From the NCBI GenBank assembly GCA_023678885.1, contig CM042963.1:31001-95000 (forward strand): a stretch of DNA of 64,000 nucleotides. The letters are read 5' to 3'. A model generated the notes under the pieces. That model did no database searches, was not told where the DNA came from, and worked only from the letters and a program-made list of their open reading frames with translations. The translations under genes were made by a program, and so were the position numbers. The first letter of the stretch is position 1. Each line of letters starts with the position of its first letter. Shown one piece after another: positions 49,099-61,813 of this stretch. Origin of the DNA: Pogostemon cablin. Taxonomy: Eukaryota > Streptophyta > Magnoliopsida > Lamiales > Lamiaceae.

Positions 49099-50634
49099 CT
49101 ACACGGAAAAATAAAAGACAATAATATTAAAAAAAAATCACCTATTTAAGTGTGTGATAGTGTCAACACAAAAATGGGAATTGAACAAGGACTACTAGAA
49201 ATCTTATTACCTTAGTTGTCTTTCCATTTGAACGATCTCAAATCTAAATCTTAAGTTCACAAAAAAAATAAAAACATGTCAATAATCCAATCTCAAATAA
49301 ATTAAAACATTTCCAAATCAATCTAAACAACATTAAAACATCTCCAAGTCATCAAATCACAAGTACATTAAATCATGTCCAATCATCCATTCCTAAATAC
49401 ATTAAAATTGTCCAAAATATATCCTAATCATCCATTCCTATAATATACTTTGTGTATGCAAATTCTCGTTCTTTTGTAGGGTTGATGGGCATTAATCAAC
49501 AATTATAATGGAGTTTGACTTACATCCAAGTTCAACGAACCTGATCCAAATTCAACAAATCTTTATGAAGAGAGAGATAAAGCTCCACGGACAGACTCAA
49601 ACTTTTAAGAATTCTCCTCTCACATCTGTGATTAACCAAGAACCAAGGCAACTGAATAATCAGTTCTTCTACACACAGAAAGACAATATACGCCGCAGAA
49701 AGAAATGGCCGACAAGGACAATATGCGCAGCAGAAAGAAATGGCCGGTCCCCTGATTCAACTTACGATTTTCAGAACAATTCAAATCAGAATATATCATT
49801 ATCTGCAACATGCTACGCACACAAAAGATCATACTCCAATGTTACAGAAATTTGTAGATGTCGAATTACCTTAAGGATCCTATAAATATCATTAATGAAT
49901 GATAACTTATTCAAATTATAAGAACTCAATGTCAACAAAGAAGACAGGGGATGACAATTAAAAATATCAATCTAATTCCTTCAGAATGTGCAAATCTTGA
50001 CAATTATAGTTATCCGGATTCAACTAAAAGGCAGTTATTAAAGCATATGTATCCCAATAATATGGCATGAAAATAAAAGAAAATTAGTATACATAGGATA
50101 CTAACTGCGTAGGTAATATAAAAGAGCAAATCAACATTCGGTATATAGAAGAAAATATTGTAAAATACCCCTCTTGTGCTTCCCTTTCTCAAACTCACTT
50201 GCACGCTTTATCAACACCCCCAAATCAACTGGAAGAATTTTCAATTCAAAGAGCAAAATTAGAATTAAACAACAACTAATCATAATAATTAGAGCGGAAA
50301 AGTAATTACGGATTCGTCTAATAATTTAAAGGGCGATTAATTTTTTTGGATAAATTGAAGCTATTTGAATTGAGAACCTGGAAATCTTGCTGGGAAGCGG
50401 ACAAGCAGAAGTGTAACGGAGGGAAGAGGCGTAAAAGAAACAACAGACGAGGGCGTGCGGTGAATGGATTTGTGGCGTTCTCACAGTCGGACACTATTTT
50501 TTGAATTTTTCCAAGCGCCGTAAAAGAAACAACAGACGAGGGCGGTGCGGTGAATGGATTTGTGGCGTTCTCACAGTATTTTTTGAATTTTTCCCACACC
50601 GCTTGATTTTACATTTATTAACATACCATACGTA
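49099..50634 (-). other. Upstream region of chimeric fragments, right arm
   Basis: Mirror of 36694-38232, including the leader duplication. It differs by a short CGTAAAT indel near 49770 and a GTATG duplication near 50624. Confidence 0.5.
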
Positions 50635-50635
50635 T
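50634..50635. other. Empty Helitron insertion site
   Basis: On the minus strand AAAAACACA|TACGTATG is continuous here. The left arm has the 4967-bp Helitron between the same A and T. Confidence 0.92.
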
Positions 50636-51864
50636 GTGTTTTTGTTATAACTAGGTTTTTATAATTTGAAGAAAATTTTATTTTGGTAATGTTTGTGCGT
50701 GTCTATTTGAATGTATTTATTTTCTAACCCATTGGCCAAGGAAGGCCCGAATCATGTTGAATAGGCCCATTGTTTCCAAAATATTGAAATTCAACTATTG
50801 AAAATGTTGCACAGGCCCATTAGGGCCATTAATTATAAAAAAAATAAAATATGGCTTAATTAAAATTATCCATTTAGAGAAGAGGAGTAGTAGTTAAATG
50901 GGGATGAAAGAGGTAATTAAGTCTTATATATGTTGAAGGGTTGGATTAAGCAAATCTTTATCTTTATCTATAAGAGATAATAAAGGGGAGTTCAATTTGA
51001 TGTGTTGATCATTAATTTCAATTATTTTAATTTTTAATTAAAATTAAAAATTCAATTATTTTAATTGTTAATTGAAATTTAATGTAGATAAATAAATATA
51101 AGGGTATGTCTTGCGTGAGACCGTATCACGTGAGACCATTTTATAATTTTTTAAATAGTTATTACTTTCGCAATGAAATGCTATTACTTTTATTTATATT
51201 ATAATTATTTATGAAATAATATTATCACTTTTTATTAATTTTATTATCACATTTCAATGTAAAAAGTATCACTTTCTAACCATCTCACGCAATCTCTTAC
51301 GTCAGACGGTCTTATATAAGTCTTGTCATAAATTTATTATTTTAAGATTTGATTATAATATTATCTTATCAAAATTAATTATTAATTAAAAATTAATATA
51401 GATAAATACATACTCCATCCATCCCACCCAAAGAATTATTTTTTCCATTTTTGGCGTCCATTCAAAGGGTCATTTTTCTTTTTTTATACACATTGGACCC
51501 ATACACACCCACTAATACAATGAAAGTATGAGGTTATACACTTACTAATACAATTATCCACTACATATTAAATAATAATACTCCATAATCCACGTGCCAA
51601 AAAGCAAAAGTTACGCTTTGCATGGAATGGAGGAAGTACATTTAATTTAAGATTTAAAAAAATTATTCCCCCTCCACTTATAAATAAGACTTTATATTCA
51701 TTCGTACTACACACATAATTTATTTATCATGACGAATAAAAGTTTTCTTAAAATTCTAAAGAAAAATATCATTATTATTTATTATTATTATTATTGATTA
51801 ATTTTTGTTTTTTTCTTTTATTTTTTATTGTTTTTTGTTTTATTCTATCTTCTATTTATATCCA

Positions 51865-51891
51865 CTAGATGTATACACGTGCGTTGCACGT
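51865..51891 (-). mobile_element. 3' terminus of older Helitron, right arm
   Basis: Reverse complement of 30469-30495: hairpin ACGTGC/GCACGT and CTAG followed by T. Confidence 0.75.
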
Positions 51892-52037
51892 AATATTCAT
51901 GTTCATTTTTTTTTATTTCTTTCCTTTTTTTATTTTGTAAATATACCTTTTCAAAATAATAATGAATAAGTAAAACAAATTTGTAATTTATAACTTATGT
52001 CAAAATTTATTTATATATAGTGCGTTTGTTTGTCTCT

Positions 52038-52143
<106 letters not shown>

Positions 52144-53592
52144 CTTTGCTATAGAATTAAAAGATCAGTGATAACTTATTATAGTGAATTAGGTAAACAA
52201 ATTCTTTGACGTGGCAACTAATATTTTGGGAGTACCAATACCATAATCATCGATGAAATAAAGTGGAAATAGGGATCTGGAAGCGATCTTTGACATAGCT
52301 ATTGAAGTTCTCTCCAAAGAATCAAGGAATAACTGGCTAATGCAAGATGCTCAACCAATTTATTCGTCTAAAAATAAAACGTTCTCGTAATAATAAGTGT
52401 TCGTAACAAATTGTCAAATGAATTTAATCATTTTTTTAATAATTTAATTAGAAATATATTGAATGTAACATAATAATAAGTGTTTCTAAGGAGTTTTTTT
52501 CTTACCCAAAAAGTGTTATTCAAACTTTAAATTGTAAAAAAGTTACTTTATATGTAAAAAAAAAAGGTGATTGTAAGGTTAGAAATTATAATATTTCTTT
52601 TATAACATTTAAAAAAAGATTTTGGTTAATAATTTTTTATTATTCAAAATTTAAATTGTAAAAAATAATGTTATAATTGTTATATGATTTTTTTTATTTA
52701 TCTAAAAGACCCATTTTATGACTTTATGTACCATTTAAAACACTTTCTATAATACAAAATACTAATACATTTAAATAATAATAATAATAATATCATGTTG
52801 ATGTAATACTCTCATAAAATCGTTCATATTTTTTTTCATTTATTTATCCCACAAAACTTTTTACACACAAAAAAAGAAAACATCATTTTATCTAACCACC
52901 TAAAAAGTTACTTTAATTTTAGAATCGTTACTCATTTTTCACACATATCATTACTTTATATTTTTTTATTACCTGAAAATATTACAATACCCCTTAAAAG
53001 CCAATAAAAATAGTAAAAAATTATTTTTTAGTTTTAAATGAAAAAAATTACTTTTTTATTTTTTATGGACCCTTATCTATTGATTGAAACTTTACCTGAA
53101 ATGTTTTTTTTGAGTGATAAACTATTACTAAAAGAATTTCTCTTAAACTATTGTGCAGTTTTATTTATGATTATTCTTTATTACTCCTACATTTTTTATA
53201 TTTTTTTAAGAAATATGCATAAGTATAATTTTACTAATTTACATTATGTAATATAGTATTTTCATAAATCAGAATATAATTGAATATAAATAAAAATGGT
53301 TTAATTCTTATATTACATATAAGTGTATTAATTAAAAATATAATTTGTTATATATTTATAAATTATAAAATTTATAATTATTTAATATTACGATACATAT
53401 GTATAATACTCATTTCTTAAGTTTTCTCACATCACACCTACACCTGCAGTGGCTTCCGATGCAGCTGCCAAGCTTATCCGAGCTATTTCCGATCTCTTGG
53501 CCGTCAATTCATCCGAGCTATTTTAACTCTTTTTCATCGCCAAAGATGTGCAATCTTTGAGGCCGATCTGACGGTTCTTGTTCCGGTGATGT

Positions 53593-53968
53593 GTGTTGCT
53601 GTCGGAGGCAGAGATCCGGCAGCATTGTCTCGATGCTCATCAATTCTACCTCCCGGAGGTCAATATTTTTGGAAGGCAAAGGGGGAAGCAAGTGTTGGTG
53701 TCGGAGGTGGAGATTCGGCAGATCTGCGCCAACGCTTGTCAAAATTTCCTCTTTGAGCGTCCTCGAATCTTCATCTATGAGCCCAGACCTTTTTTATGCC
53801 CAAAAAGGGAAGCAATTGCTGATGTGAGAGGCGGAGATCCGGCAGATTTGCATCAACGCTCGTTGAATCTACCTCTCTCAGGCCCATCTTTATGGAAGGC
53901 AAATGTGGGAAGCAAATGCCGACGTGGGAGACGGAGATCCAACAGCTCCTCGTTGACGATTGTCAAAT
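53593..53968. repeat. Minisatellite, right arm
   Basis: Mirror of 28440-28815 with a few substitutions. Confidence 0.8.
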
Positions 53969-54553
53969 CGTCCATTCGGAGCCCAATCTCTCTCCAACTC
54001 CGAGGGCTTATTAGGATCTGTGGTCAGCCTTTTCTTTTCTTTTCTTTTCTTTTTTTTACTCAATTTCTTTGATTCACTTGTATTATATTTTGCATGTATA
54101 TGGGGGGTTTTGAATGTTTGGAATTTATGGCTAGGGGAAAGGTTTATTTGGTTGGATATTAGGGTCTTATGTTTTGTGACATTGATCACAGGAATTTGTT
54201 TGTGCGTTTGGAATTGTTTATTAGGAATTCCCCCCTATTGTTTTGGGTTGGGGTGGAGTCGGGTGAGGAGAATGGGTCTTTCATTAATTTGGGGTTTGTT
54301 CTGGCAAGTCTTATTTTAATTTTTTTTTTTGCAGGTAAGATTGCTGAAGGATATGTTGTTGATTTCTTACATATCAGGTTATACTTAACTTTCATGCTCC
54401 CACTCAATTTTCAAAATCTCATTATGAGAGATATTTTCTTCTGTACAGTAAGTTGAGTCCTACTAATAATAGTTATAATTCTATGTTTAATGTTTATTGG
54501 CACTAACGATGGAGTTAGTTTTCATCACAGTGGTGAACTGGTAAATTGGAGCG

Positions 54554-54762
54554 TGTTGAAATTGAGATTGAAATATATAATAGAAGATTTCATTGATCTT
54601 GTGTTGTATATTACAAAGTATGAACTACAACCATATTTATACACAAATTGAAAGAATATGGCTGTTGTAAGTGGGGAACATAGCCGTTGTAAGTGGGAAC
54701 AAAAATAATAAAGAAACCTTAATTTCTGGAAATAAATGAGGAAGATGTTTCAATCTTCAACA
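54554..54762 (-). repeat. Copia B 3' LTR
   Basis: 209 bp, apparently identical to 27648-27856. Confidence 0.95.
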
Positions 54763-57700
54763 CTCCCCCTCAAGTGTAGGGGAGAACGGGTTGATCACTC
54801 CTAACTTGTCAAGAATGAACTTATGTCTTGATTTGTCCAAGGCTTTAGTGAAAATGTCTGCAAGTTGATTCTTGCTCCTGATATAAGGTGTTTGAATCAT
54901 CCCGCTTTGAACTTTGTCTCGAACGAAATGACAATCCACTTCAATATGTTTTGTTCGCTCGTGGAACATCGGGTTTGAGGCTATGTGGCGAGCAGTGTTT
55001 TTATCACAATGCATTTGAATTGCTCCTTTGGTTTGAATGTTCATATCCTCAAGTAGTTATTTTATCCAAGTAAGTTCACTAGCAGTTGATGCCATTGCCC
55101 GGTATTCTACTTCGGCACTTGATCGAGCCACCACATTTTGCTTTTTACTTTTCCAAGTTACTAGATTTCCTCCAACCATAGTGCAGAAACCGCTAGTAGA
55201 TCGTCGATCGAAGCTTCCTGCCCAATCTGCGTCTGTGTAGCCTTCAATGCTTACATTGTTGTTGTTTTTTATCCAAATTCCTTGTCCTGGAGTTGACTTT
55301 AGATATCGGAGGATCCGATCAATAGCAGCTAAGTGAGTGGTCCGAGGTGCCTGCATGAATTGACTAACAACACTCACAGGAAAAGTATAGTCAGGACGAG
55401 TAACTGTTAAGTAAATAAGTTTTCCTACAAGTCTTTGGTACATGCCCACATCTTGAAGAAGAGATCCATCTTCTGAGTTGAGTTTAGCATTGGTTTCCAT
55501 AGGAGTAATAGCGGGCTTAATACCAAGTTTACCTGTTTCCTTGAGTAAATCAAGAGTGTACTTTCTTTGAGAAATGAATAATCCTTTTTTAGAGTGAGCT
55601 ATTTCAATTCCCAAAAAATATTTAAGAATGCCAAGGTCCTTGATATCAAAAGTTTATTTAAGAAAATTTTTGACTTCTTGAATTTCTGTTTCCTTATCAC
55701 CGGTAATAATAATATCATCAACATAGACTAAAACAATAATTGATGAGTTTGGAGAAGTGCGAGAAAATAATGATGAATCAGCGGAACTTTTTTGAAAATT
55801 TTGAGAGAGTAATGCATGACTAAGTTTAGAATACCAAGCTCTAGGAGATTGTTTAAGACCATAAATAGACTTAAGAAGTTTGCAAACAAGAGAATGATCC
55901 GAATTCTTAAGACCTTGAGGAAGAGTCATGTACACTTCTTCTTCTAAATCTCCTTGTAAAAAGGTATTTTTAACATCCATTTGATGAAAAGACCAATTTT
56001 TATTAGTGCCTATAGAAAGAAGGATTCTTACGGTGCTCATTTTAGCGACGGGTGCGAATGTTTCTTCATAGTCAATTCCATAAGTTTGGGTGAAGCCTTT
56101 AGCAACAAGGCGAGCTTTATATCTTTCAATTTTTCCCAAACTATCGAATTTTACTTTGTAGACCCATTTACATCCGACTGTCTTTTTCCCTTTAGGAAGA
56201 TGAACAAGAGACCAAGTATTATTTTTCTCAAGAGCATTTATTTCTTCTTCCATTGCTTTACGCCAAGTAGGACAACAATTAGCCTCTTCGAAGCTTTTAG
56301 GTTCAGAATGATTTATGCAATTTAAAAATGCATGATGCTCTTTTGAAATGTGGGAATAAGATAAGAAGTTTTGGATAGGATATGATACCGAATAAGTGAC
56401 ATAGTCTCTTAGTTTGGTAGGCTACCGAGTTTGTCGATGAGATCTCCGAGGTGAATTAGCTCGAGTTGGGTTTTGGTTATGATCTCCCCCTATCGGAGCA
56501 TTTTCTTCGAATGGGACGTGATCTCCCCCTGTCGGAGTATTTTCTTCGACTATGTTTTCATCATCCTCGAGAGGAATCGTATTGATCAAATCATTATGAT
56601 GATCCTGAGAAGGAATAAGATCAGTAGGAGCTGAAATAGGAAAAATAAAGTCGTTAGTATCAATGGAGGAGTTATCAATAGAGTAATAAGGATCATTTTC
56701 ATTGAAGGTAACATCTCTTGAAATATAGAGCTTTTTATTAATAGGATCATAACACTTGTAACCTTTTTGAGGTACTAAGTAGCCAAGAAAAATAGCTTTG
56801 ACCGAAGAAGGACTGAGTTTATCGGTACGGTTAATGTGAATAAAACATGTACATCCAAAAGTGCGTAAGTGGTCAAGACCGATATCCCTTTTAAAAAGAA
56901 TTTTGTGGGGACTAAGGTTATTGAGATTAGGGGAAGGTCGACGATTGATAAGGTAATTGGCGGTTAGAAGAGCATCCGACCAGAAATATTTTGGAACATT
57001 GTTTTGAAAAAGAAGAGAACGAGTGACTTCTAGAAGATTACGATTTTTCCGCTCCGCGACCCCATTTTGAGCGGGTGCGTAGGGACACGAAGTTTGATGA
57101 ATAATTCCATTACTTTTTGTAAAATTTTGAAAATTTAAGTTTATAAATTCAGTTCCATTATCCGTTCGAAAAATTTTGATGGACTTATTGAACTGATTTT
57201 TGACGTAGGCGAAAAATTCTTGAAATTTTGCGAAAACTTCGCTTTTATTTTTAAGTAAAAATATCCAAGTATGCTTTGAAAAATCATCTATAAAGCTAAC
57301 ATAATATCTAAAACCATTATAAGATGTAGTTGGGGTGGGACCCCAAACATCCGAGTGGATCAAATCAAAAATAGATTTTGAATTAGAAGAGGAATTTGTG
57401 TAAGGGAGACGTGTATGTTTAGATAAAGAACAAATATCACACTTATCATGATATGACGAATTTGGAAATATTTTGTTAAAAACTGAATTGGACGGATGTC
57501 CAAAACGTTTATGCCAAAGGGACATATCGAAAACATTTAAAGCAATACTAGGGAAATTAATTAGGTATAAATTATTGATACGAGCTCCTTTACCAATTGT
57601 TCGTCCCGTCAATCTTTCCTGAAATACAACATCATTGTCAGTAAATATAACTTGACAGTTTAATTCCGTGGTGATCTTACTAACGGATAGCAAATTCAAA

Positions 57701-57781
57701 GTAAAAGATGGTAAATAAAGGATATTGTCAATCTTTTTAGAAAAAAGGTAACTTGATCCTTTTCCACAAATTGGAATGGCA
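54763..57781 (-). pseudogene. pol: Copia B pol (protease end to RNase H), three stops, 5' truncated
   Basis: Apart from three stops the frame is continuous: this copy has neither of copia A's one-base losses. It includes the integrase zinc region (LWHKRFGHPSN and CDICSLSKHTR), the integrase core (FRTDNGTEF, NGVAERKNR), RT (YVDDIIITGD) and RNase H (YTDADWAG, SSAEVEYRA). The stops are TAG at 56422-56424 and TAA at 55057-55059, both shared with copia A, plus a private TAA at 55654-55656 where copia A has CAA. The enzyme would lack its N-terminus because the element is cut at 57781. Confidence 0.93.
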
Positions 57782-58360
57782 TTTTAGGGTTTTAGGGTTT
57801 AGGGTTTTAGGGTTTTAGGGTTTTAGGGTTTTAGGGTTTAGGGTTTAGGGTTTAGGGTTTAGGGTTTAGGGTTTAGGGTTTAGGGTTTAGGATTTTAGGG
57901 TTTAGGGTTTTAGGGTTTAGGGTTTAGGGTTTAGGGTTTAGGGTTTAGGGTTTTAGGGTTTAGGGTTTAGGGTTTTAGGGTTTAGGGTTTAGGGTTTAGG
58001 GTTTAGGGTTTAGGGTTTAGGGTTTAGGGTTTTAGGGTTTAGGGTTTAGGGTTTTAGGGTTTAGGGTTTAGGGTTTAGGGTTTTAGGGTTTTAGGGTTTA
58101 GGGTTTAGGGTTTAGGGTTTAGGGTTTAGGGTTTAGGGTTTTAGGGTTTTAGGGTTTAGGGTTTAGGGTTTAGGGTTTAGGGTTTAGGGTTTAGGGTTTA
58201 GGGTTTAGGGTTTAGGGTTTGGGTTTAGGGTTTAGGGTTTAGGGTTTAGGGTTTAGGGTGTTAGGGTTTAGGGTTTAGGGTTTTAGGGTTTAGGGTTTAG
58301 GGTTTAGGGTTTTAGGGTTTAGGGTTTAGGGTTTAGGGTTTTAGGGTTTAGGGTTTAGGG
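57782..58360 (+). repeat. Telomere-type (TTTAGGG)n array
   Basis: 579 bp of TTTAGGG mixed with TTTTAGGG octamers, plus rare variants (TTTGGG, TGTTAGGG, TTTAGGA). All units share one orientation: G-rich strand running 5' to 3' rightward, as at the right end of a plant chromosome. It starts at GGCA|TTTTAGGG inside copia B and ends at GGG|AAATTGG, the LINE 3' end. Octamers are most frequent at the left junction. Confidence 0.97.
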
Positions 58361-58486
58361 AAATTGGTAAATGTTATTTCACTGAATACGGTTACATCAA
58401 GTACTTACGTACGATGCGAATACTAGATCAATCTAACCTATCCAACCTACTAAAGCAAGATGCCTAGGGTGAATAAAGAAAATACA
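58361..58486 (-). other. LINE 3' UTR
   Basis: Between the ORF2 stop and the telomeric array. No poly(A) tract; it ends in CATTTACCAATTT directly next to CCCTAAA. Confidence 0.8.
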
Positions 58487-61400
58487 TCAGGGATTCATAT
58501 ACAACGATGCTATCTGAATTTTTATTCTATCTGCAACATGATTCGGGGATAGCATCCTCGTGCCAAAATGAAGAGCATTTCTTTCCATCCAAATGTAGTA
58601 GATCATGGTAGCAAAGGTGATGAAAAGAAGTCTTCTCGCCTTTTTGTTGTTTCTGGTGTCCTGCATAATCTTACGGAAGGAGTCTGTGACTGATGATAGT
58701 CTTCTTCTTCTCCATCCAATCCATCCTCTGACTTCATCCCAAATGCAAGTGGTATACGGGCAATAAAAGAAGAGATGCGCTGTAGTCTCCTTTTCGAAGC
58801 AAAAACCACATCGGTCGTCTTCTGCTGTGCACCATACCCTATCTTTAGTAGCTACTCTATCCCTGTGTACCAACCAAAGTCTGAAGCTGAACTTCCTTAC
58901 TATCCATTTATGCCAAACCTGTCTATAGACAAAGCTTGAATCCGCTGTATGTCTACTCCTCAGATGGTCATACATACGGCTAGCTTTGTACACCCCCTGC
59001 TCACAACACTTCTTCATAACTTCTAGCACGCTTTCCTCACCTTCTGATTCATTCTGTATCGCATTCCTAATGGCAATGAGCACTCTCCATAAGTATGTGG
59101 CATTGTTCCCAGGAGAGGTCACTGTCCACTGAGTATCCGATAGATAGACCGAATGGATCCATTTTACCCAGAGAGATGAGGCCTCTCTGTGTACATCCCA
59201 CAAGGCTCCTGCCAAGAGGGCTTTGTTCCAAGTGGTGATGTCCTTCAACCCTAGGCCTCCTGCATTCTTAGGTTGAAGGATGTCATTCCAGCTTACTGGG
59301 CTCACCTTCGTTCCCCACAAGAACCTCCGAATAATGGTCTCCACCCTTTTGACCACAACACTTGGAATTTTAACTATGCCACCCCAGAAGGAGAGAATTC
59401 CATAAATCCCAGAAGTAATAAGCTCCAATCTACCCGTGAATGACAACAATTTAGAGGACCAAGTTTGTATCATCTTGTTAATGTCATTCAGAAGGGGTGT
59501 GAAATCCTCTACTCCAATTCTCTTGCTACAGATAGGAATTCCCAAGTATTTGAAAGGTATGGTACCTGAACTAAACGGAAGAATCTGAGCAATCCTGCGT
59601 CGTACACGAGTCGAAACTCCTGAAGTAATGAGATTAGACTTCTGTGGATTAGCAGATAGCCCAGAGACCATGGAGAATCCTTTCAAAACCTTATCAATAC
59701 ACTGAGCAGTTGCTACATTTCCATAGCCCACCATCAGAAGATCATCCGCAAATATCAAATGCGATACATCCACACGCTTACATATTCTGGAGTGGAACTT
59801 GTACTCGTGAAGATCTATTGCTCTACTCATCAATCTACTAAGATATTCCATGCATAAGACAAATAGGAGAGAAGAGATTGGATCACCTTGTCGAAGTCCC
59901 CTTTTGCCTTTGAAGAACCCTTCCGGTTTGCCATTGATGAGAAGAGAGTAGGAAGTAGTAGTAACACACTGCTCAATCCAGGTACGAAAAATAGGGGGAA
60001 ATCCTAATCCCGTAAGCAATTCAAAGAGATATTTCCAGCTAACAGAGTCATAAGCTTTAGAAATGTCTACTTTGACTGCCATCCTAGGGGAGATAGTCCC
60101 TACTTTCCGGCCATAACCCCTGAAAATCTCCTCCGCAAGCATCACACAGTCTCTCATTTTCCTTCCTTTAATAAATCCAAACTGGGATTGATTTATTAAA
60201 GAAGGAAGACATAGTCGTAGTCGGTTGGCCAAGATTTTAGATATGATTTTGTACACTGTGTTGCAGCACGAAATGGGTCTAAAATCTTCGACTCTCGGCT
60301 CATGACTTTTTTTGGGGATTAAGGAGACAAATGTTGCATTCAACTGCTTAAGTAACTTCCCTTTCCTAAAGAACTCCTTCACTGCTGCCACCACATCTCC
60401 ACCCACCACATTCCAAGCACTCTGAAAGAAGGCCGAAGTGTAGCCATCTGGACCAGGAGATTTGTTTTTGTTGATAGACCACAAAGCTGTCTTAATCTCT
60501 GCCTCCTCAACTGGTGCTTCAAGGTTACGTGCATCCTCAGTAGGAATTTTCGGTCCTCTGTCCAACACTTCTTGCTCCACTACATGAGAATATGAACTCT
60601 CCACACCAAGTACTGATTGATAATAAGTTAGGAATGTATCAATCAATTCTTGATATGATGATGTGGGTCCGCTTTCAGTGTGAATAGAATGAATACCATT
60701 CCTCGCTGCATTGCTTCTAATAAGAGAATAGAAATACTTTGTGGCACGATCTTGATTTTTGATGTGCTTGTGCTTGAGGACCTGCATAAGAAAATTAGTC
60801 TCACAGTCTTCCAAATGCTTTTGTTTAGTGAGCTCCTGACTGATCTCCTGATGCAGGTCAAGATTATTCGGTCTTGACATAAAGAGAGTCTGTAGGTGAT
60901 GCAAGTGTTCCCTCCATCTGGCTACTCTTTCAGAGATGTGATAGTAGTTCTGCTTGTGGAGCTCCTTCAGTGGATTTTTTAGAGATTTCAATTTATGACA
61001 AAGTATGAACTGTTTTGTACCTGCTACATGTACCTGCCAATAAGAAGAAACAAGAGCAATGAAATTGTCATGGTTAGTCCAAAAATTACAAAATCTGAAC
61101 GGTCTTATGTGGTGAGGGCTCGAGTTTTGGAAGGAGGTGATGGAAGGGCAGTGATCAGATACTGTCCCCTGAGGTAGAAAAACGGTGTGCAGGTCCCAAC
61201 CCATACTTCTCCAGATCTTGCACGTCATCACTCTATCAATTTTAGAGCACGAAGTACCATTCGACCAAGTATAAAAGCAACCTGTCGAGTAAGTATCCTC
61301 CAATCCCAAGATGGAGCAAGTATCATGCATTTCTCTCATACCTGTATTCAGAGAGGAATTATTTCTTTCTCCCTCGAATCTTACACAATTAAAGTCTCCT

Positions 61401-61813
61401 CCAATAATCCAAGGCAGTGTGTTAGAATGAAAGGTGGAGATGAGATGTTGCCATAATGGTCTACGAGCAACATAACGATTGTGTGCATAAATGATTGAGA
61501 GAATAAATTCCTTAGCAGTGGAGAGACAGTGTACTTTGGCAGTAATAGCTTGGTCAAGGGAAACGAAGCTGTGGAGGCTCACCCTCGAGCTGTTCCAAAG
61601 TAACAATATTCTACCTCCATCACAACAGGCAAAATTATGAGAACACTTCCAAGAAGGCAATATTCTACTGACAATGTCATTCACTGAGGTAAGCTTCAAT
61701 TTTGTTTCCAATAAGGCTATGATCGTCACATCATGATGATGCACAAGTTTTATTAGTGCTTTGTGAGTTGGTGTGCGCCCCAACCCACGCACATTCCATA
61801 TGAGAAAAGTCAT
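58487..61813 (-). CDS. LINE ORF2: endonuclease-reverse transcriptase
   Basis: 1108 codons without interruption. Residues 1-230 form an AP-like endonuclease (WNVRGLG at 6-12, E36 in LLETKL, D140/N142 in GGDFNCV, SDH at 219-221) that nicks target DNA. Residues 440-760 are the reverse transcriptase (FRPISCCN at 511, VDISKAYDSVSW at 582, RGLRQGDPIS at 638, FADD at 688-691), which copies element RNA at the nick. A zf-RVT-type domain lies near the C-terminus (FRLWLVHRDRVATKDR, C-X2-C and H/C pairs in CGFCFEKETTAHLFFYC). No RNase H domain is seen. All catalytic residues I can check are present. The start ATG overlaps the ORF1 stop (ATGA at 61810-61813). Confidence 0.95.
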   Translation of the reverse strand: MTFLIWNVRGLGRTPTHKALIKLVHHHDVTIIALLETKLKLTSVNDIVSRILPSWKCSHNFACCDGGRILLLWNSSRVSLHSFVSLDQAITAKVHCLSTAKEFILSIIYAHNRYVARRPLWQHLISTFHSNTLPWIIGGDFNCVRFEGERNNSSLNTGMREMHDTCSILGLEDTYSTGCFYTWSNGTSCSKIDRVMTCKIWRSMGWDLHTVFLPQGTVSDHCPSITSFQNSSPHHIRPFRFCNFWTNHDNFIALVSSYWQVHVAGTKQFILCHKLKSLKNPLKELHKQNYYHISERVARWREHLHHLQTLFMSRPNNLDLHQEISQELTKQKHLEDCETNFLMQVLKHKHIKNQDRATKYFYSLIRSNAARNGIHSIHTESGPTSSYQELIDTFLTYYQSVLGVESSYSHVVEQEVLDRGPKIPTEDARNLEAPVEEAEIKTALWSINKNKSPGPDGYTSAFFQSAWNVVGGDVVAAVKEFFRKGKLLKQLNATFVSLIPKKSHEPRVEDFRPISCCNTVYKIISKILANRLRLCLPSLINQSQFGFIKGRKMRDCVMLAEEIFRGYGRKVGTISPRMAVKVDISKAYDSVSWKYLFELLTGLGFPPIFRTWIEQCVTTTSYSLLINGKPEGFFKGKRGLRQGDPISSLLFVLCMEYLSRLMSRAIDLHEYKFHSRICKRVDVSHLIFADDLLMVGYGNVATAQCIDKVLKGFSMVSGLSANPQKSNLITSGVSTRVRRRIAQILPFSSGTIPFKYLGIPICSKRIGVEDFTPLLNDINKMIQTWSSKLLSFTGRLELITSGIYGILSFWGGIVKIPSVVVKRVETIIRRFLWGTKVSPVSWNDILQPKNAGGLGLKDITTWNKALLAGALWDVHREASSLWVKWIHSVYLSDTQWTVTSPGNNATYLWRVLIAIRNAIQNESEGEESVLEVMKKCCEQGVYKASRMYDHLRSRHTADSSFVYRQVWHKWIVRKFSFRLWLVHRDRVATKDRVWCTAEDDRCGFCFEKETTAHLFFYCPYTTCIWDEVRGWIGWRRRRLSSVTDSFRKIMQDTRNNKKARRLLFITFATMIYYIWMERNALHFGTRMLSPNHVADRIKIQIASLYMNP

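Larger units (their letters stand above)
54554..57781 (-). mobile_element. Copia element B: truncated inverted duplicate of copia A
   Basis: 3' LTR (54554-54762), with the same target duplication (GAGCG on this strand, 54549-54553) and the same flanking host DNA as copia A. It is therefore a duplicate of the same insertion, not an independent one. It is cut off in the protease region by the telomeric array and has no 5' LTR. It also lacks the nested element. Confidence 0.95.

Noticed and set aside
57782..58360. End-to-end chromosome fusion (head-to-head telomeres)
   Set aside because: A fusion would show TTTAGGG meeting CCCTAAA. All units here have one orientation.
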